Source: Burkholderiales bacterium (GTDB lineage: Bacteria > Pseudomonadota > Gammaproteobacteria > Burkholderiales > Burkholderiaceae_C). Taken from it: a stretch of 64,000 bases of DNA. The DNA lies in assembly GCA_017302655.1 (NCBI GenBank), contig JAFLDE010000014.1, positions 1 through 64,000 on the forward strand, given 5' to 3'. Below the pieces are notes generated by a model. That model ran no database searches, was not told where the DNA came from, and saw nothing but the letters and a program-made list of their open reading frames with translations. Both the position numbers and the translations under genes were made by a program. Positions 25,547 through 32,941 of this stretch are shown piece by piece. Within the stretch, counting starts at the first letter, position 1; the number at the start of each line of letters is the position of its first letter.

Positions 25547-27313
25547 ATGATGAAGTCAGTCAGTCGATTGAAGCTATGTGCCCGCTACGCCCTGCTCGGA
25601 TTGGCCGGCAGCGCAGCGCTGGCGACCGCCTCCCTGAGCCATGCGGCCAGCAAGACTTACACCCTGGACGCCGACTTTGACCTCGGCGTGCTGGATGGCG
25701 TGAACCACACCGCGCCGAACAACAACCAATTGCAACTGAACACCGTGGGTACCACCTTCCCGGTGATGTGGGTGGCCAACGCGGGCGAGGACACGGTGTC
25801 CAAGTTCGACACCACCAACAACGTCGAGTTGGCCCGCTATCGCACCTGGTTCGGTCCGGCTGGACAGGCGGGCACTCGAGGCAACCACGGGGCGTACTCC
25901 GGCCCGGCACCTTCACGCACGGCGGTCGATATTCAAGGCAACGCCTATGTGCTGAACCGATTCTTTGAAAACAAGCGGCCGGTGCTGATCAAGATCCTGG
26001 CCGAAGGTTTCATCGATCGCAACGGCAACGGGGTGATGGACACCTCGACTGGGGCCACCGCTTTGAACATGGCCGACCTGAACGGCAACGACCAGATCGA
26101 CGACAACGAGATCACCGACGAGCGCATCGCCTGGGCCGCGCAGGTGGGCTCGCAGAACGGCCTGGGCCGTGCGCTGTGCATCGGCACCGACGGCAACCTG
26201 TGGGTCGGCATGTACAACGCCCGGACTTACTACAAGATCAACTCGGCCGACGGCAGCCAGATTGCAGGGCCGGTCAGCACGACTCCCACAGCCGGCAATC
26301 CGAATGCCGGAGGCTGGACTCCGTACGGATGCCTGATTGACTCCAACGGCACCCTTTGGAGTGCCTCGTTGGGCTCCTTGCTGGGCAAGATTGAGAACAC
26401 GGCGAGCAATGCCGGTCCGTATCCGGTGTCCTCGTTCAGCGGTATGAGCAACTATGGCATCGCGCTGGGTAACGGAAAGGTTTATCTCGGCAGCGGTGGC
26501 CGTGTGTTCGATCCGGCGACCAACACACACGCCAGCATCGGCTTCACGGTGAGTGGTAGTGGCATCGTGGTCGACGGCAACGGCAGCATCATCATGGGTT
26601 CTTCAACCATCCAGAAGGTGTCCTCGGCCGGCGTCATCCAGTGGACGCAGCCTCTGCAAGCCGGCGGCAGCAGTGCCGTCGGTGTGCAGGTCGACTCCAA
26701 CAACGACGTCTGGCAGGTCGGCTTCACCACGGCGGGCAAGATGCAGAAGTACCGCGGCACCGACGGCGCACCGCTGGGCGTGTTCCCGGTGGGCCGGGAT
26801 CCGTACACCTACAGCGATGCCGCAGGTTTTGCTGCCCGCAACGTGACCAACAACACCGGCACCTGGACGGTGACCTTTGACGCCGGTGCGGCGGGCACGC
26901 CCTGGGGCAAGGTGAACTGGAACGACATCGTGCCGGCCGGCGGCAGCGTGCAGGTCTCGGTGCGCATGGCCGACAGCATCGCCAACCTGCCCCTGCAGGC
27001 CTACGCGCCGGTCAGCAAGAACGTGCAGTTCCCGGGCAATGGCCGCTTCATCCAGATCCAGACCCGCCTGAACGCCAACACCGCCGGCACCTCGCCCGTG
27101 CTGCTGGACCTCTCGGTCAACAGCCTGGTCACCGCCTGCGACGTGGACGCTGACGGTGACGTGGACTCTGCCGACATCACCTTGATCCGCGCCGGCTTCG
27201 GTCAGACCCCGGCCGCCAACGACCCGCGCGACGCCAATGCCGACGGCAAGATCACCGTCGTCGACACCCGCACCTGCGCCACCCGCTGCACGCGCCCGAG
27301 CTGCGCGCAGTAA
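25547..27313 (+). CDS. Secreted propeller protein with C-terminal dockerin, copy 2
   Basis: 588 aa, paralogue of the protein encoded at 21631. A signal peptide (to about residue 35, ATASLSHAAS) is followed by an N-terminal half that is almost identical at protein level but full of silent changes in DNA. The middle blades (about 225-395) diverge. The last 190 residues, including both dockerin calcium loops and the CATRC...C tail, are identical to copy 1. Tandem ATG ATG starts are present; GGAG at 25540 suits the second (25550) better. It is expected to dock on the cohesin encoded 27 bases downstream, or on its paralogue. Confidence 0.85.
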   Translation: MMKSVSRLKLCARYALLGLAGSAALATASLSHAASKTYTLDADFDLGVLDGVNHTAPNNNQLQLNTVGTTFPVMWVANAGEDTVSKFDTTNNVELARYRTWFGPAGQAGTRGNHGAYSGPAPSRTAVDIQGNAYVLNRFFENKRPVLIKILAEGFIDRNGNGVMDTSTGATALNMADLNGNDQIDDNEITDERIAWAAQVGSQNGLGRALCIGTDGNLWVGMYNARTYYKINSADGSQIAGPVSTTPTAGNPNAGGWTPYGCLIDSNGTLWSASLGSLLGKIENTASNAGPYPVSSFSGMSNYGIALGNGKVYLGSGGRVFDPATNTHASIGFTVSGSGIVVDGNGSIIMGSSTIQKVSSAGVIQWTQPLQAGGSSAVGVQVDSNNDVWQVGFTTAGKMQKYRGTDGAPLGVFPVGRDPYTYSDAAGFAARNVTNNTGTWTVTFDAGAAGTPWGKVNWNDIVPAGGSVQVSVRMADSIANLPLQAYAPVSKNVQFPGNGRFIQIQTRLNANTAGTSPVLLDLSVNSLVTACDVDADGDVDSADITLIRAGFGQTPAANDPRDANADGKITVVDTRTCATRCTRPSCAQ

Positions 27314-27373
27314 GACGAATTGCTTGACAAGGAAACCATCATGAACTTCAAGAAAACCTTTTGCGCCGGCGCG
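26744..27373 (+). repeat. Near-identical duplicated block, copy 2
   Basis: Partner of 22831-23460. The block covers the dockerin domain, the intergenic ribosome site and the cohesin signal peptide. Its near identity inside otherwise diverged paralogues indicates recent gene conversion or unequal crossing-over confined to this part. Confidence 0.9.
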
Positions 27374-27991
27374 GCCGCGCTCAGCCTCGTCGCCGGCGGC
27401 GCTCAGGCTGCCACGCTCTCGCTGGTAGCCTCGGCGAACCAAGTGGCCATCGACGACTTCGTCACGGTGGATGTGGTGATCACCGGCCTGGACGCGATCA
27501 ATGAGATCGTGTCGGGCTACGACCTCAACGTGGGCTACAACACTGCATTGCTGGAATGGTCGGTGATCACCACCTATTTTGGCCCGCTCGGGGGGTTCGA
27601 CAACGTCCTCTGGGGGCTGGACAGCGATGACTCCGACGGCGACATCGGCGGCGATGCCACCTCGTTCCTGACCGATGGTGAACTGGACGTGTTGCAAGGC
27701 GACAGCTGGACCCTGATGAGCTTTATGTTCAAGGGCAAGGCCGACGGCGCCACCTTCCTGAACTTCGGTGCGGATCCCGATTTCCAGCGCCTGGTGACGG
27801 GCCGGCTGAACCAGGATGACGAAGCTGGCGTGCTGAACCTGACGTATCAGGGCACCTGCATTGCCGTGGGTACGGGTGATTGCAACAACCGCGTGCCCGA
27901 ACCCGAGACCTACGGTCTGGCGGCCATCGCGCTGCTGGGCGCGGGCTTGGCGCGTCGGCGCCAGGTCGCCAAGGTGGTCAAGCAAGCCTGA
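27341..27991 (+). CDS. Cohesin-like protein with PEP-CTERM anchor, copy 2
   Basis: 216 aa. The signal peptide (to about residue 23, AGGAQA) is followed by a cohesin-type beta-sandwich (FVTVDVVITGLDAINEIVSGYDLNVGYNTALL). The loop after it differs completely from copy 1 (EWSVITTYFGPLGGFDNVLWGLD against ALVDGNAIT...), and so does the stretch before the tail (LNQDDEAGVLNL). CIAVGTGDC and the PEP-CTERM tail VPEPETYG + hydrophobic + RRR are kept, with a longer basic end (QVAKVVKQA). The loop differences sit where partner selectivity could lie; that is inference. Confidence 0.85.
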   Translation: MNFKKTFCAGAAALSLVAGGAQAATLSLVASANQVAIDDFVTVDVVITGLDAINEIVSGYDLNVGYNTALLEWSVITTYFGPLGGFDNVLWGLDSDDSDGDIGGDATSFLTDGELDVLQGDSWTLMSFMFKGKADGATFLNFGADPDFQRLVTGRLNQDDEAGVLNLTYQGTCIAVGTGDCNNRVPEPETYGLAAIALLGAGLARRRQVAKVVKQA

Positions 27992-28038
27992 CCCACCCAG
28001 TCCTTTGAGGTCGGCGAGCCCTGAATGGGCGCGCGGCC

Positions 28039-28332
28039 TCAGCCTCCACTGGCGGATGGCTCTTGGAGCCAGTCCGCCAGTGTCTTTTCGCCCCAGGCAT
28101 CGGGGCCACAGAGGGTCAGGTGCACGGTGTGCCAGCCACCGGGCTCGTCGCTACGCTGCAGGTCCTGATGCCAGTCAGCACCCATGCGCTTGGCTTGCTC
28201 CTGCGCGCGGGCGAGCAGGTCGGCCAGCTCGGCCTCCAGAAGCGGCAGCGCGTGGGCCTGCACGCTGGCCAGCAATTCCCAACTGGCGTCGCCGAAGCCG
28301 TCTTCATGCTGGCTGACGGTGAACAGCTTCAT
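28039..28332 (-). CDS. Small hypothetical protein after ruvC
   Basis: 97 aa, predicted soluble, acidic. It begins MKLFTVSQHEDGFGDASWELL and contains a Leu/Ala-rich helix (VQAHALPLLEAELADLLARAQEQAKRMG region) followed by DWHQDLQRSDEPGGWHTVHLTLCG. No domain is recognised. It starts 2 bases after the ruvC stop, so it is the last gene of a plsC-cdsA-ruvC operon. It converges with the cohesin gene; a loose inverted repeat lies between them. Confidence 0.6.
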   Translation of the reverse strand: MKLFTVSQHEDGFGDASWELLASVQAHALPLLEAELADLLARAQEQAKRMGADWHQDLQRSDEPGGWHTVHLTLCGPDAWGEKTLADWLQEPSASGG

Positions 28333-28334
28333 GT

Positions 28335-28889
28335 TCAGTAGGTGCGGCTGCCCTTGAACTGCGCGTGCTGGCGTCGCTTGAGCGGCGTCTTGGCCGCCAT
28401 GGCGGCAAAGCTGGCGCCGGCATGGGCGTGCATGATGGCCAGGCCCAGGGCGTCGGCGGCGTCCTTGCCGGGCAGGCCCGGCAGGGCCAGCAGGCGCTGC
28501 ACCATGGCCTGCACCTGCTCCTTTTTCGCCAGGCCGTGGCCCACCACGGCCTTCTTCATCTGCAAGGCGGTGTACTCGCTGACCGTCAGACCGCCATGCG
28601 TCAGCGCGGCGAGCAACGCGCCGCGTGCCTGGCCCAGCAGCAGCGTGGACTGCGGGTTCACGTTGACGAAAACGATCTCCATGGCCGCGCAGTCGGGGCG
28701 GTACTGCGTCATGACTTCGCGCACCCCATCGAACAGCAGTTTTATGCGCCCCGGCAGGTCGCCGGTGGCGATGCCAGCCCCCGTGGTACGCACCGTGCCG
28801 CTGGCCACGTAACGAAGTCGAGGTCCCTCGGCGTCGATGACGCCGAAGCCCGTGGTCTGCAGCCCGGGGTCGATGCCGAGGATGCGCAT
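28335..28889 (-). CDS. ruvC: Holliday junction resolvase RuvC
   Basis: Endonuclease that resolves Holliday junctions with RuvAB, 184 aa. [19 protein letters not shown] carries the first catalytic Asp (Asp7). [23 protein letters not shown] carries the conserved Glu, and [17 protein letters not shown] carries the last acidic pair. The Lys/Arg-rich end is normal. ruvA and ruvB are not adjacent. The start overlaps the last base of the cdsA-like stop. Confidence 0.97.
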   Translation of the reverse strand: MRILGIDPGLQTTGFGVIDAEGPRLRYVASGTVRTTGAGIATGDLPGRIKLLFDGVREVMTQYRPDCAAMEIVFVNVNPQSTLLLGQARGALLAALTHGGLTVSEYTALQMKKAVVGHGLAKKEQVQAMVQRLLALPGLPGKDAADALGLAIMHAHAGASFAAMAAKTPLKRRQHAQFKGSRTY

Positions 28890-29878
28890 CAAACGTCCAG
28901 CTTGAAGTACCAGCGCACGGAGTGGAAGAACACCGGCGCTGCGAAGCAAAGGGCCGCCACCCGGTCGAGCAGACCGATGGCTCCGGTGATGGTGTGCGAG
29001 TTGCCCCAGTAAAGGATGCCGGCGTCCTTCTTGAGGGCCTTCATGACCAGGCCACCGAGCGTGCCGGCCCCGGCGGCGATGAAGGCCAGCACAAAGGCCT
29101 GCCCGGCCTTGAAGGGCGTGACCCAGTAGAGCAGGGCGCCGGTGAAGGCGCCTGACAGCACGCCGATCCACCACGCCCGTTTGCTGAACGAACGGCTGAT
29201 GTGCCGCACCACCGGGCGCCGGCGCAGTTTGCGGCTGGCCACTTCCTGCGCCACCTGGGCGATGGACACCACCATGACCAGGAAGAACAGCAGGAAGGCG
29301 CCGCGGCCCTGGTAGCGCGGGAACTCCAGCAGCAGTAGCGCCGGCGCGTGCGACAGGCCGTACACGCAGACCATGATGCCCCACTGGATCTTGGCGTTGC
29401 GTTCCAGGAAGCGGCGCGGGTCATCGGCCAGCGCGCTGATGACCGGAATGGCCAGGAACACGTAGACGGGAATGAAGACCGAGAACAGGTCGAAGCGTCG
29501 CAGGCCGACGATCACGTACTGCAGCGGCAGCACCACGAAGAACGCGGCGATGAGTGCGCGGTGGTCGCTGCGTGTGGTGTGCTGCAGGGTGATGAACTCG
29601 CGCAGGCAGAAGAAGCTGAACAGGCCGAACAGGATGGTCGAGCCCACCGGGCCGCTGATCCAGGCCAGCCAGAAGAGCAGGGCACCGACCCAGGCGCCGT
29701 TGAGGTCGCGCTTGAACTGCGCACGGGCGCTGCGCGGGTCGACATGCAGGCTGTCCACCGGGTTCTTCACCCGGTAGAGCACGCCGCCGATGGTGATGAG
29801 CAGCAGCAGCCCGAAGAGGATGGCAAAAAGCAGCGCCACATGGGTGGCGGGCTCCATCATGCGCAGCTCGCGCAACAT
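28889..29878 (-). CDS. CdsA-like CTP transferase family membrane protein
   Basis: 329 aa with about eight membrane spans, related to phosphatidate cytidylyltransferase (CDP-diacylglycerol synthase). The C-terminal signature region reads MKALKKDAG ... [17 protein letters not shown]. Compared with the classic K-R-x4-K-D ... P-G-H-G-G-x-x-D-R-x-D pattern, the PGHGG block and the final Asp are not kept. It may therefore be a paralogue with altered activity, like the plsC-linked CdsA-like genes elsewhere, not the essential cdsA, which usually sits beside uppS/dxr. ATG 29878 lies 5 bases after the plsC-like stop; ATG 29860 is an alternative. Confidence 0.75.
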   Translation of the reverse strand: MLRELRMMEPATHVALLFAILFGLLLLITIGGVLYRVKNPVDSLHVDPRSARAQFKRDLNGAWVGALLFWLAWISGPVGSTILFGLFSFFCLREFITLQHTTRSDHRALIAAFFVVLPLQYVIVGLRRFDLFSVFIPVYVFLAIPVISALADDPRRFLERNAKIQWGIMVCVYGLSHAPALLLLEFPRYQGRGAFLLFFLVMVVSIAQVAQEVASRKLRRRPVVRHISRSFSKRAWWIGVLSGAFTGALLYWVTPFKAGQAFVLAFIAAGAGTLGGLVMKALKKDAGILYWGNSHTITGAIGLLDRVAALCFAAPVFFHSVRWYFKLDV

Positions 29879-29883
29879 GTCTC

Positions 29884-30513
29884 TCACGGCTTCCACCCGC
29901 CCGGTTTGAGCGCCATCATTTCCTCGCGGGCGCGTTCCAGGAAGTCGCGCTTCTCCTCGCCGGGCTGGATCTGCGTCGGGCTGCCGAAGGTCACCGTGCA
30001 CAGGATGGGCACCGGCACCACCTCGCCCTTGGGCATGACACGCTGCACGTTGTCGATCCAGGTTGGGATGATCTGCACCTCGGGGAATTGTTCGGCGAGG
30101 TGGTAGATGCCGCTCTTGAAGGGCAGGGGCTCACCTTTGGCGCTGCGCGTGCCTTCGGGAAAGATCAGCAGCGAGTCGCCGGCCTTGAGGGCTTCCACCA
30201 GGGGTTCCAAGGGATCCTCATCGGGGCTGGACTTGGTGCGGCTCACGTATACCGTGTTGAAGACATCGGTGGTCAGCCACTGTTTGAACTTGCTCTTGGT
30301 CCAGTAGTCGCGCGCCGCGATGGCGCGGGTTCGCGGCCGCAGTTCGGTGGGCAGAGCCGCCCAGATCAGCACCAGATCGAAATGGCTTTGGTGGTTGGCG
30401 ATGTAGATGCGCTGTTCGTTGGAGGGCGGACAACCCTTCCAGTGCCCCTGGGCACCCGTGATGACGCGCGCGATGAAGGCCAGGAAAGGCCCCATGAAGT
30501 CGGCAAGGCGCAT
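29884..30513 (-). CDS. PlsC-like 1-acylglycerol-3-phosphate acyltransferase
   Basis: 209 aa lysophosphatidic acid-type acyltransferase. NHQSHFDLVL (near residues 40-49) is the catalytic HX4D motif, FPEGTRSAKG near 119-128 is the glycerol-3-phosphate-binding motif, and IIPTWIDNVQ corresponds to the later conserved block. It is cotranscribed with the CdsA-like gene, so the pair covers two successive steps from lysophosphatidate to CDP-diacylglycerol, if both are active. The first ATG has no clear Shine-Dalgarno; ATG at 30495 is possible. Confidence 0.85.
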   Translation of the reverse strand: MRLADFMGPFLAFIARVITGAQGHWKGCPPSNEQRIYIANHQSHFDLVLIWAALPTELRPRTRAIAARDYWTKSKFKQWLTTDVFNTVYVSRTKSSPDEDPLEPLVEALKAGDSLLIFPEGTRSAKGEPLPFKSGIYHLAEQFPEVQIIPTWIDNVQRVMPKGEVVPVPILCTVTFGSPTQIQPGEEKRDFLERAREEMMALKPGGWKP

Positions 30514-30571
30514 GGAGCGGGATTGTGTGGCAAACCACGGTCTTGACCGGTGGTGGCAAAGTCCGCCGCCA

Positions 30572-32800
30572 ATGACCGATGCAGTTTTGACCCCGCGTGC
30601 CGCACCGCGCCGCTTCCGGGTGGGCGAGTGGCTGGTAGATGCCGACCAGAACCTCTTGAGCCGAGACGGAGAGCAGCGATCTGTTCGTCACCAGGCCATG
30701 GCTTTGCTGCTGCTGTTGGCCGAGCAGCCAGGCCAACTGGTCAGCCGCGAGGAGATCGAACAGCGCATTTGGGACGGCAATGCATTTGTCGCTCCGAAGG
30801 GCATGACCAATGCGCTGTGGGCGCTGCGCCAGGCGCTGGGCGACGATCCCGAGCAGCCGCGCTATGTGCAGACAGTGGCCAAGAAGGGCTATCGACTGGT
30901 GGCCGAGGTCGTGGATGAAGCGGCGACCGAAGGGCTGCCGCGCCAAGAAGGCGTGCAAGCCCAGCAGCGGCCCGGTGGCGGCGCTCCGCCCGTCGGCGAG
31001 CTGCCGCCTGCACCTGGCGCGCCCACTCGATCGCTTTGGCGACCGCACGGTTTATGGGCCGCCTGTGTGGCTCTAGTGATGCTCGCACTGCTGCTGGCTT
31101 GGCCTTGGCTGAACCAGCGCGAGGCTGCAGAAGAGGCGCCGCCTAGGGCAGCGAGCTCTTCCGCTCCGGTTACCGCCGCGCCGCTGCAAAACCTGCAGGT
31201 GCTGCGTTCGCTGACCCAACTGCCGGGCCACGAGTACCTGGGCGCCATCAGTCCGGACGGCCAGTGGCTGGCCTACGCGCATTGGCAATGGCGCGGTGCG
31301 GCCGAGTTGTTCTTGCGGCCTGCCGCAGCGCTGCAGGAGCCTGCGCAGTCAGTTTCCATGGACGGTCGCGAGTTGCTCTCGCTGGCATGGTCGCCCGATG
31401 GACGCCGGCTGGCCATCGCGAGCGCAATGGGCAACCGGGATTGCCGCGTGGATCTGCTGGCCTTCGCCACGCGCGAGCGTCGTGAGCTGGCCGAATGCAC
31501 GATCGACGAGATCGGTGCCGGCCTCGCTTGGTCGCCGAATGGTCGTGAACTGGCCTATCTAGGGCGTCACCAGGGCCGACGAGCCGTTCTTGCGAAGGAT
31601 CCCGACTCGCCGTCGATGGCTCGCGTGCTGTTCGAGCCGGGCGCTGGCGAGTCGCCACGTTTCCTCGTCTGGCACGACGGCGGCCAGCACTTGAGCTACA
31701 CATTGCTCGCCCAGGGCGCCACGCATGTGGAGCAATTGCGCTTGGCCGACGGGCAGCGGCGCCGGCTCAATGCGCAGCCGCTCGCGGACTTGCAAGGGCT
31801 TGCTCAAGGGCCCGACGGCGACTGGCTGGTGGCTCAACGCGCCCAGGAAGGCGCGCAACTGGCGCGCCTGCACGCTGCGGATGGCAGCGTGCATCCGCTG
31901 GGTGTGCCCGGTCGGCGCCCTGTGGCAGCAGGCGCAGGGCGATGGCTAGTGGTGCATGGCGTTTCACACAGCAGCTTGGCTGCGGTTTCAATGGACGGGC
32001 GTTCGACGCCGCTCAAGCCTGTGCTGTCGCTTGCGCAGAGCCTCAGCAGCCCGGACTGGCATGCCGCCCGGCAACGCTTAGTGGCTGTGACGCTGCGGGG
32101 CAATGTGCCAGGTCTGGTGCTCCAGGAAGGGGACGCGCCGCCGCGTGAGTTGCTGAACCTGCCTGGATTGGCAGCAGACCCTCAGTGGTCACCCGACGGG
32201 CGGCGCATCGCCTATCGAGGCCAGTGCAAACCGGGGACGGAGCGCGGCCTGTGCGTGTTCAGCCTGGATGAGGGCAGCGTGCTCGAGCTGTCCGGCCGGT
32301 CGCTGGGCTACGGACCGCCGGTGTGGTCGGGCGATGGCCGTGCCGTGTGGGCCGCCAGCGCGCGCGGGGGTGACTGGCAGGTCTGGCGCTTTGCGCTGGA
32401 CGGCCAAGCGTCGGCCCTGACGAGCGAAGGGATCTTGCCGCGCGCACGTCTGGCGATCGTCGGTGAACAAGTCGTGGTGCCGAGCCGCGACGGTGAGCAG
32501 CTGCTCGCGCTCGACGCCGTCAGCGGCGCCACGCGCCAGCGCTGGCCGACCAACCCGGTGGCGGGTGAGCACCTGCTGGATTACCGGCCCTGGCGCGACG
32601 GCCTGTTGCTGCTGCAAAGGGGCGCGCACGAACGCTTCGAGACCTTGGATCTGCGCACCGGGGCGCGTCAGGAGCTGGCTCGCTACCCGGCCGGCAGCTT
32701 CGACGAATCGGCCCGCTTCACGTCCGACGAGGCGCAACGGCGAGTCATCGCCACCAAGCTCGATGTGGCCAACTCGGATCTGGTGCTGGTGGGCTTCTGA
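30572..32800 (+). CDS. CadC-like one-component regulator with TolB-type propeller
   Basis: 742 aa. Residues 10-110 form an OmpR-type winged helix (FRVGEWLVDADQNLLSRDG ... PKGMTNALWALRQALGDD ... YVQTVAKKGYRLVAEV). A Pro-rich linker leads to one membrane span near 160-181 (LWAACVALVMLALLLAWPWL). The C-terminal 530 residues are a periplasmic beta-propeller with PD40 blades such as AISPDGQWLAYAH, AWSPDGRRLAIAS, AWSPNGRELAYLG and QWSPDGRRIAYRG. The layout is that of membrane-anchored ToxR/CadC sensors. It is divergent from plsC and precedes the TonB receptor by 141 bases, so that receptor is a plausible target. Confidence 0.85.
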   Translation: MTDAVLTPRAAPRRFRVGEWLVDADQNLLSRDGEQRSVRHQAMALLLLLAEQPGQLVSREEIEQRIWDGNAFVAPKGMTNALWALRQALGDDPEQPRYVQTVAKKGYRLVAEVVDEAATEGLPRQEGVQAQQRPGGGAPPVGELPPAPGAPTRSLWRPHGLWAACVALVMLALLLAWPWLNQREAAEEAPPRAASSSAPVTAAPLQNLQVLRSLTQLPGHEYLGAISPDGQWLAYAHWQWRGAAELFLRPAAALQEPAQSVSMDGRELLSLAWSPDGRRLAIASAMGNRDCRVDLLAFATRERRELAECTIDEIGAGLAWSPNGRELAYLGRHQGRRAVLAKDPDSPSMARVLFEPGAGESPRFLVWHDGGQHLSYTLLAQGATHVEQLRLADGQRRRLNAQPLADLQGLAQGPDGDWLVAQRAQEGAQLARLHAADGSVHPLGVPGRRPVAAGAGRWLVVHGVSHSSLAAVSMDGRSTPLKPVLSLAQSLSSPDWHAARQRLVAVTLRGNVPGLVLQEGDAPPRELLNLPGLAADPQWSPDGRRIAYRGQCKPGTERGLCVFSLDEGSVLELSGRSLGYGPPVWSGDGRAVWAASARGGDWQVWRFALDGQASALTSEGILPRARLAIVGEQVVVPSRDGEQLLALDAVSGATRQRWPTNPVAGEHLLDYRPWRDGLLLLQRGAHERFETLDLRTGARQELARYPAGSFDESARFTSDEAQRRVIATKLDVANSDLVLVGF

Positions 32801-32941
32801 TCCGGGTCAACCCTAGGATTTGCCCGTTTCGACGCCGATTCGACCGGCATTCGATCGAATTCGACCCGGTTGGATCTGGCTTGGGTGGCCCGAAGACTCG
32901 CATTTTTTGAGCATGGCGACTCCTCAAATCTGGAGTTGTCC

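Noticed and set aside
28001-28042. Bidirectional terminator between the cohesin gene and the orphan gene
   Set aside because: The inverted repeat is loose with several mismatches and has no U-tract, so it was not listed as a feature.
32801-32941. Terminator after the CadC-like gene
   Set aside because: TCGA-rich inverted pieces are present, but no stable stem with a U-run could be drawn.
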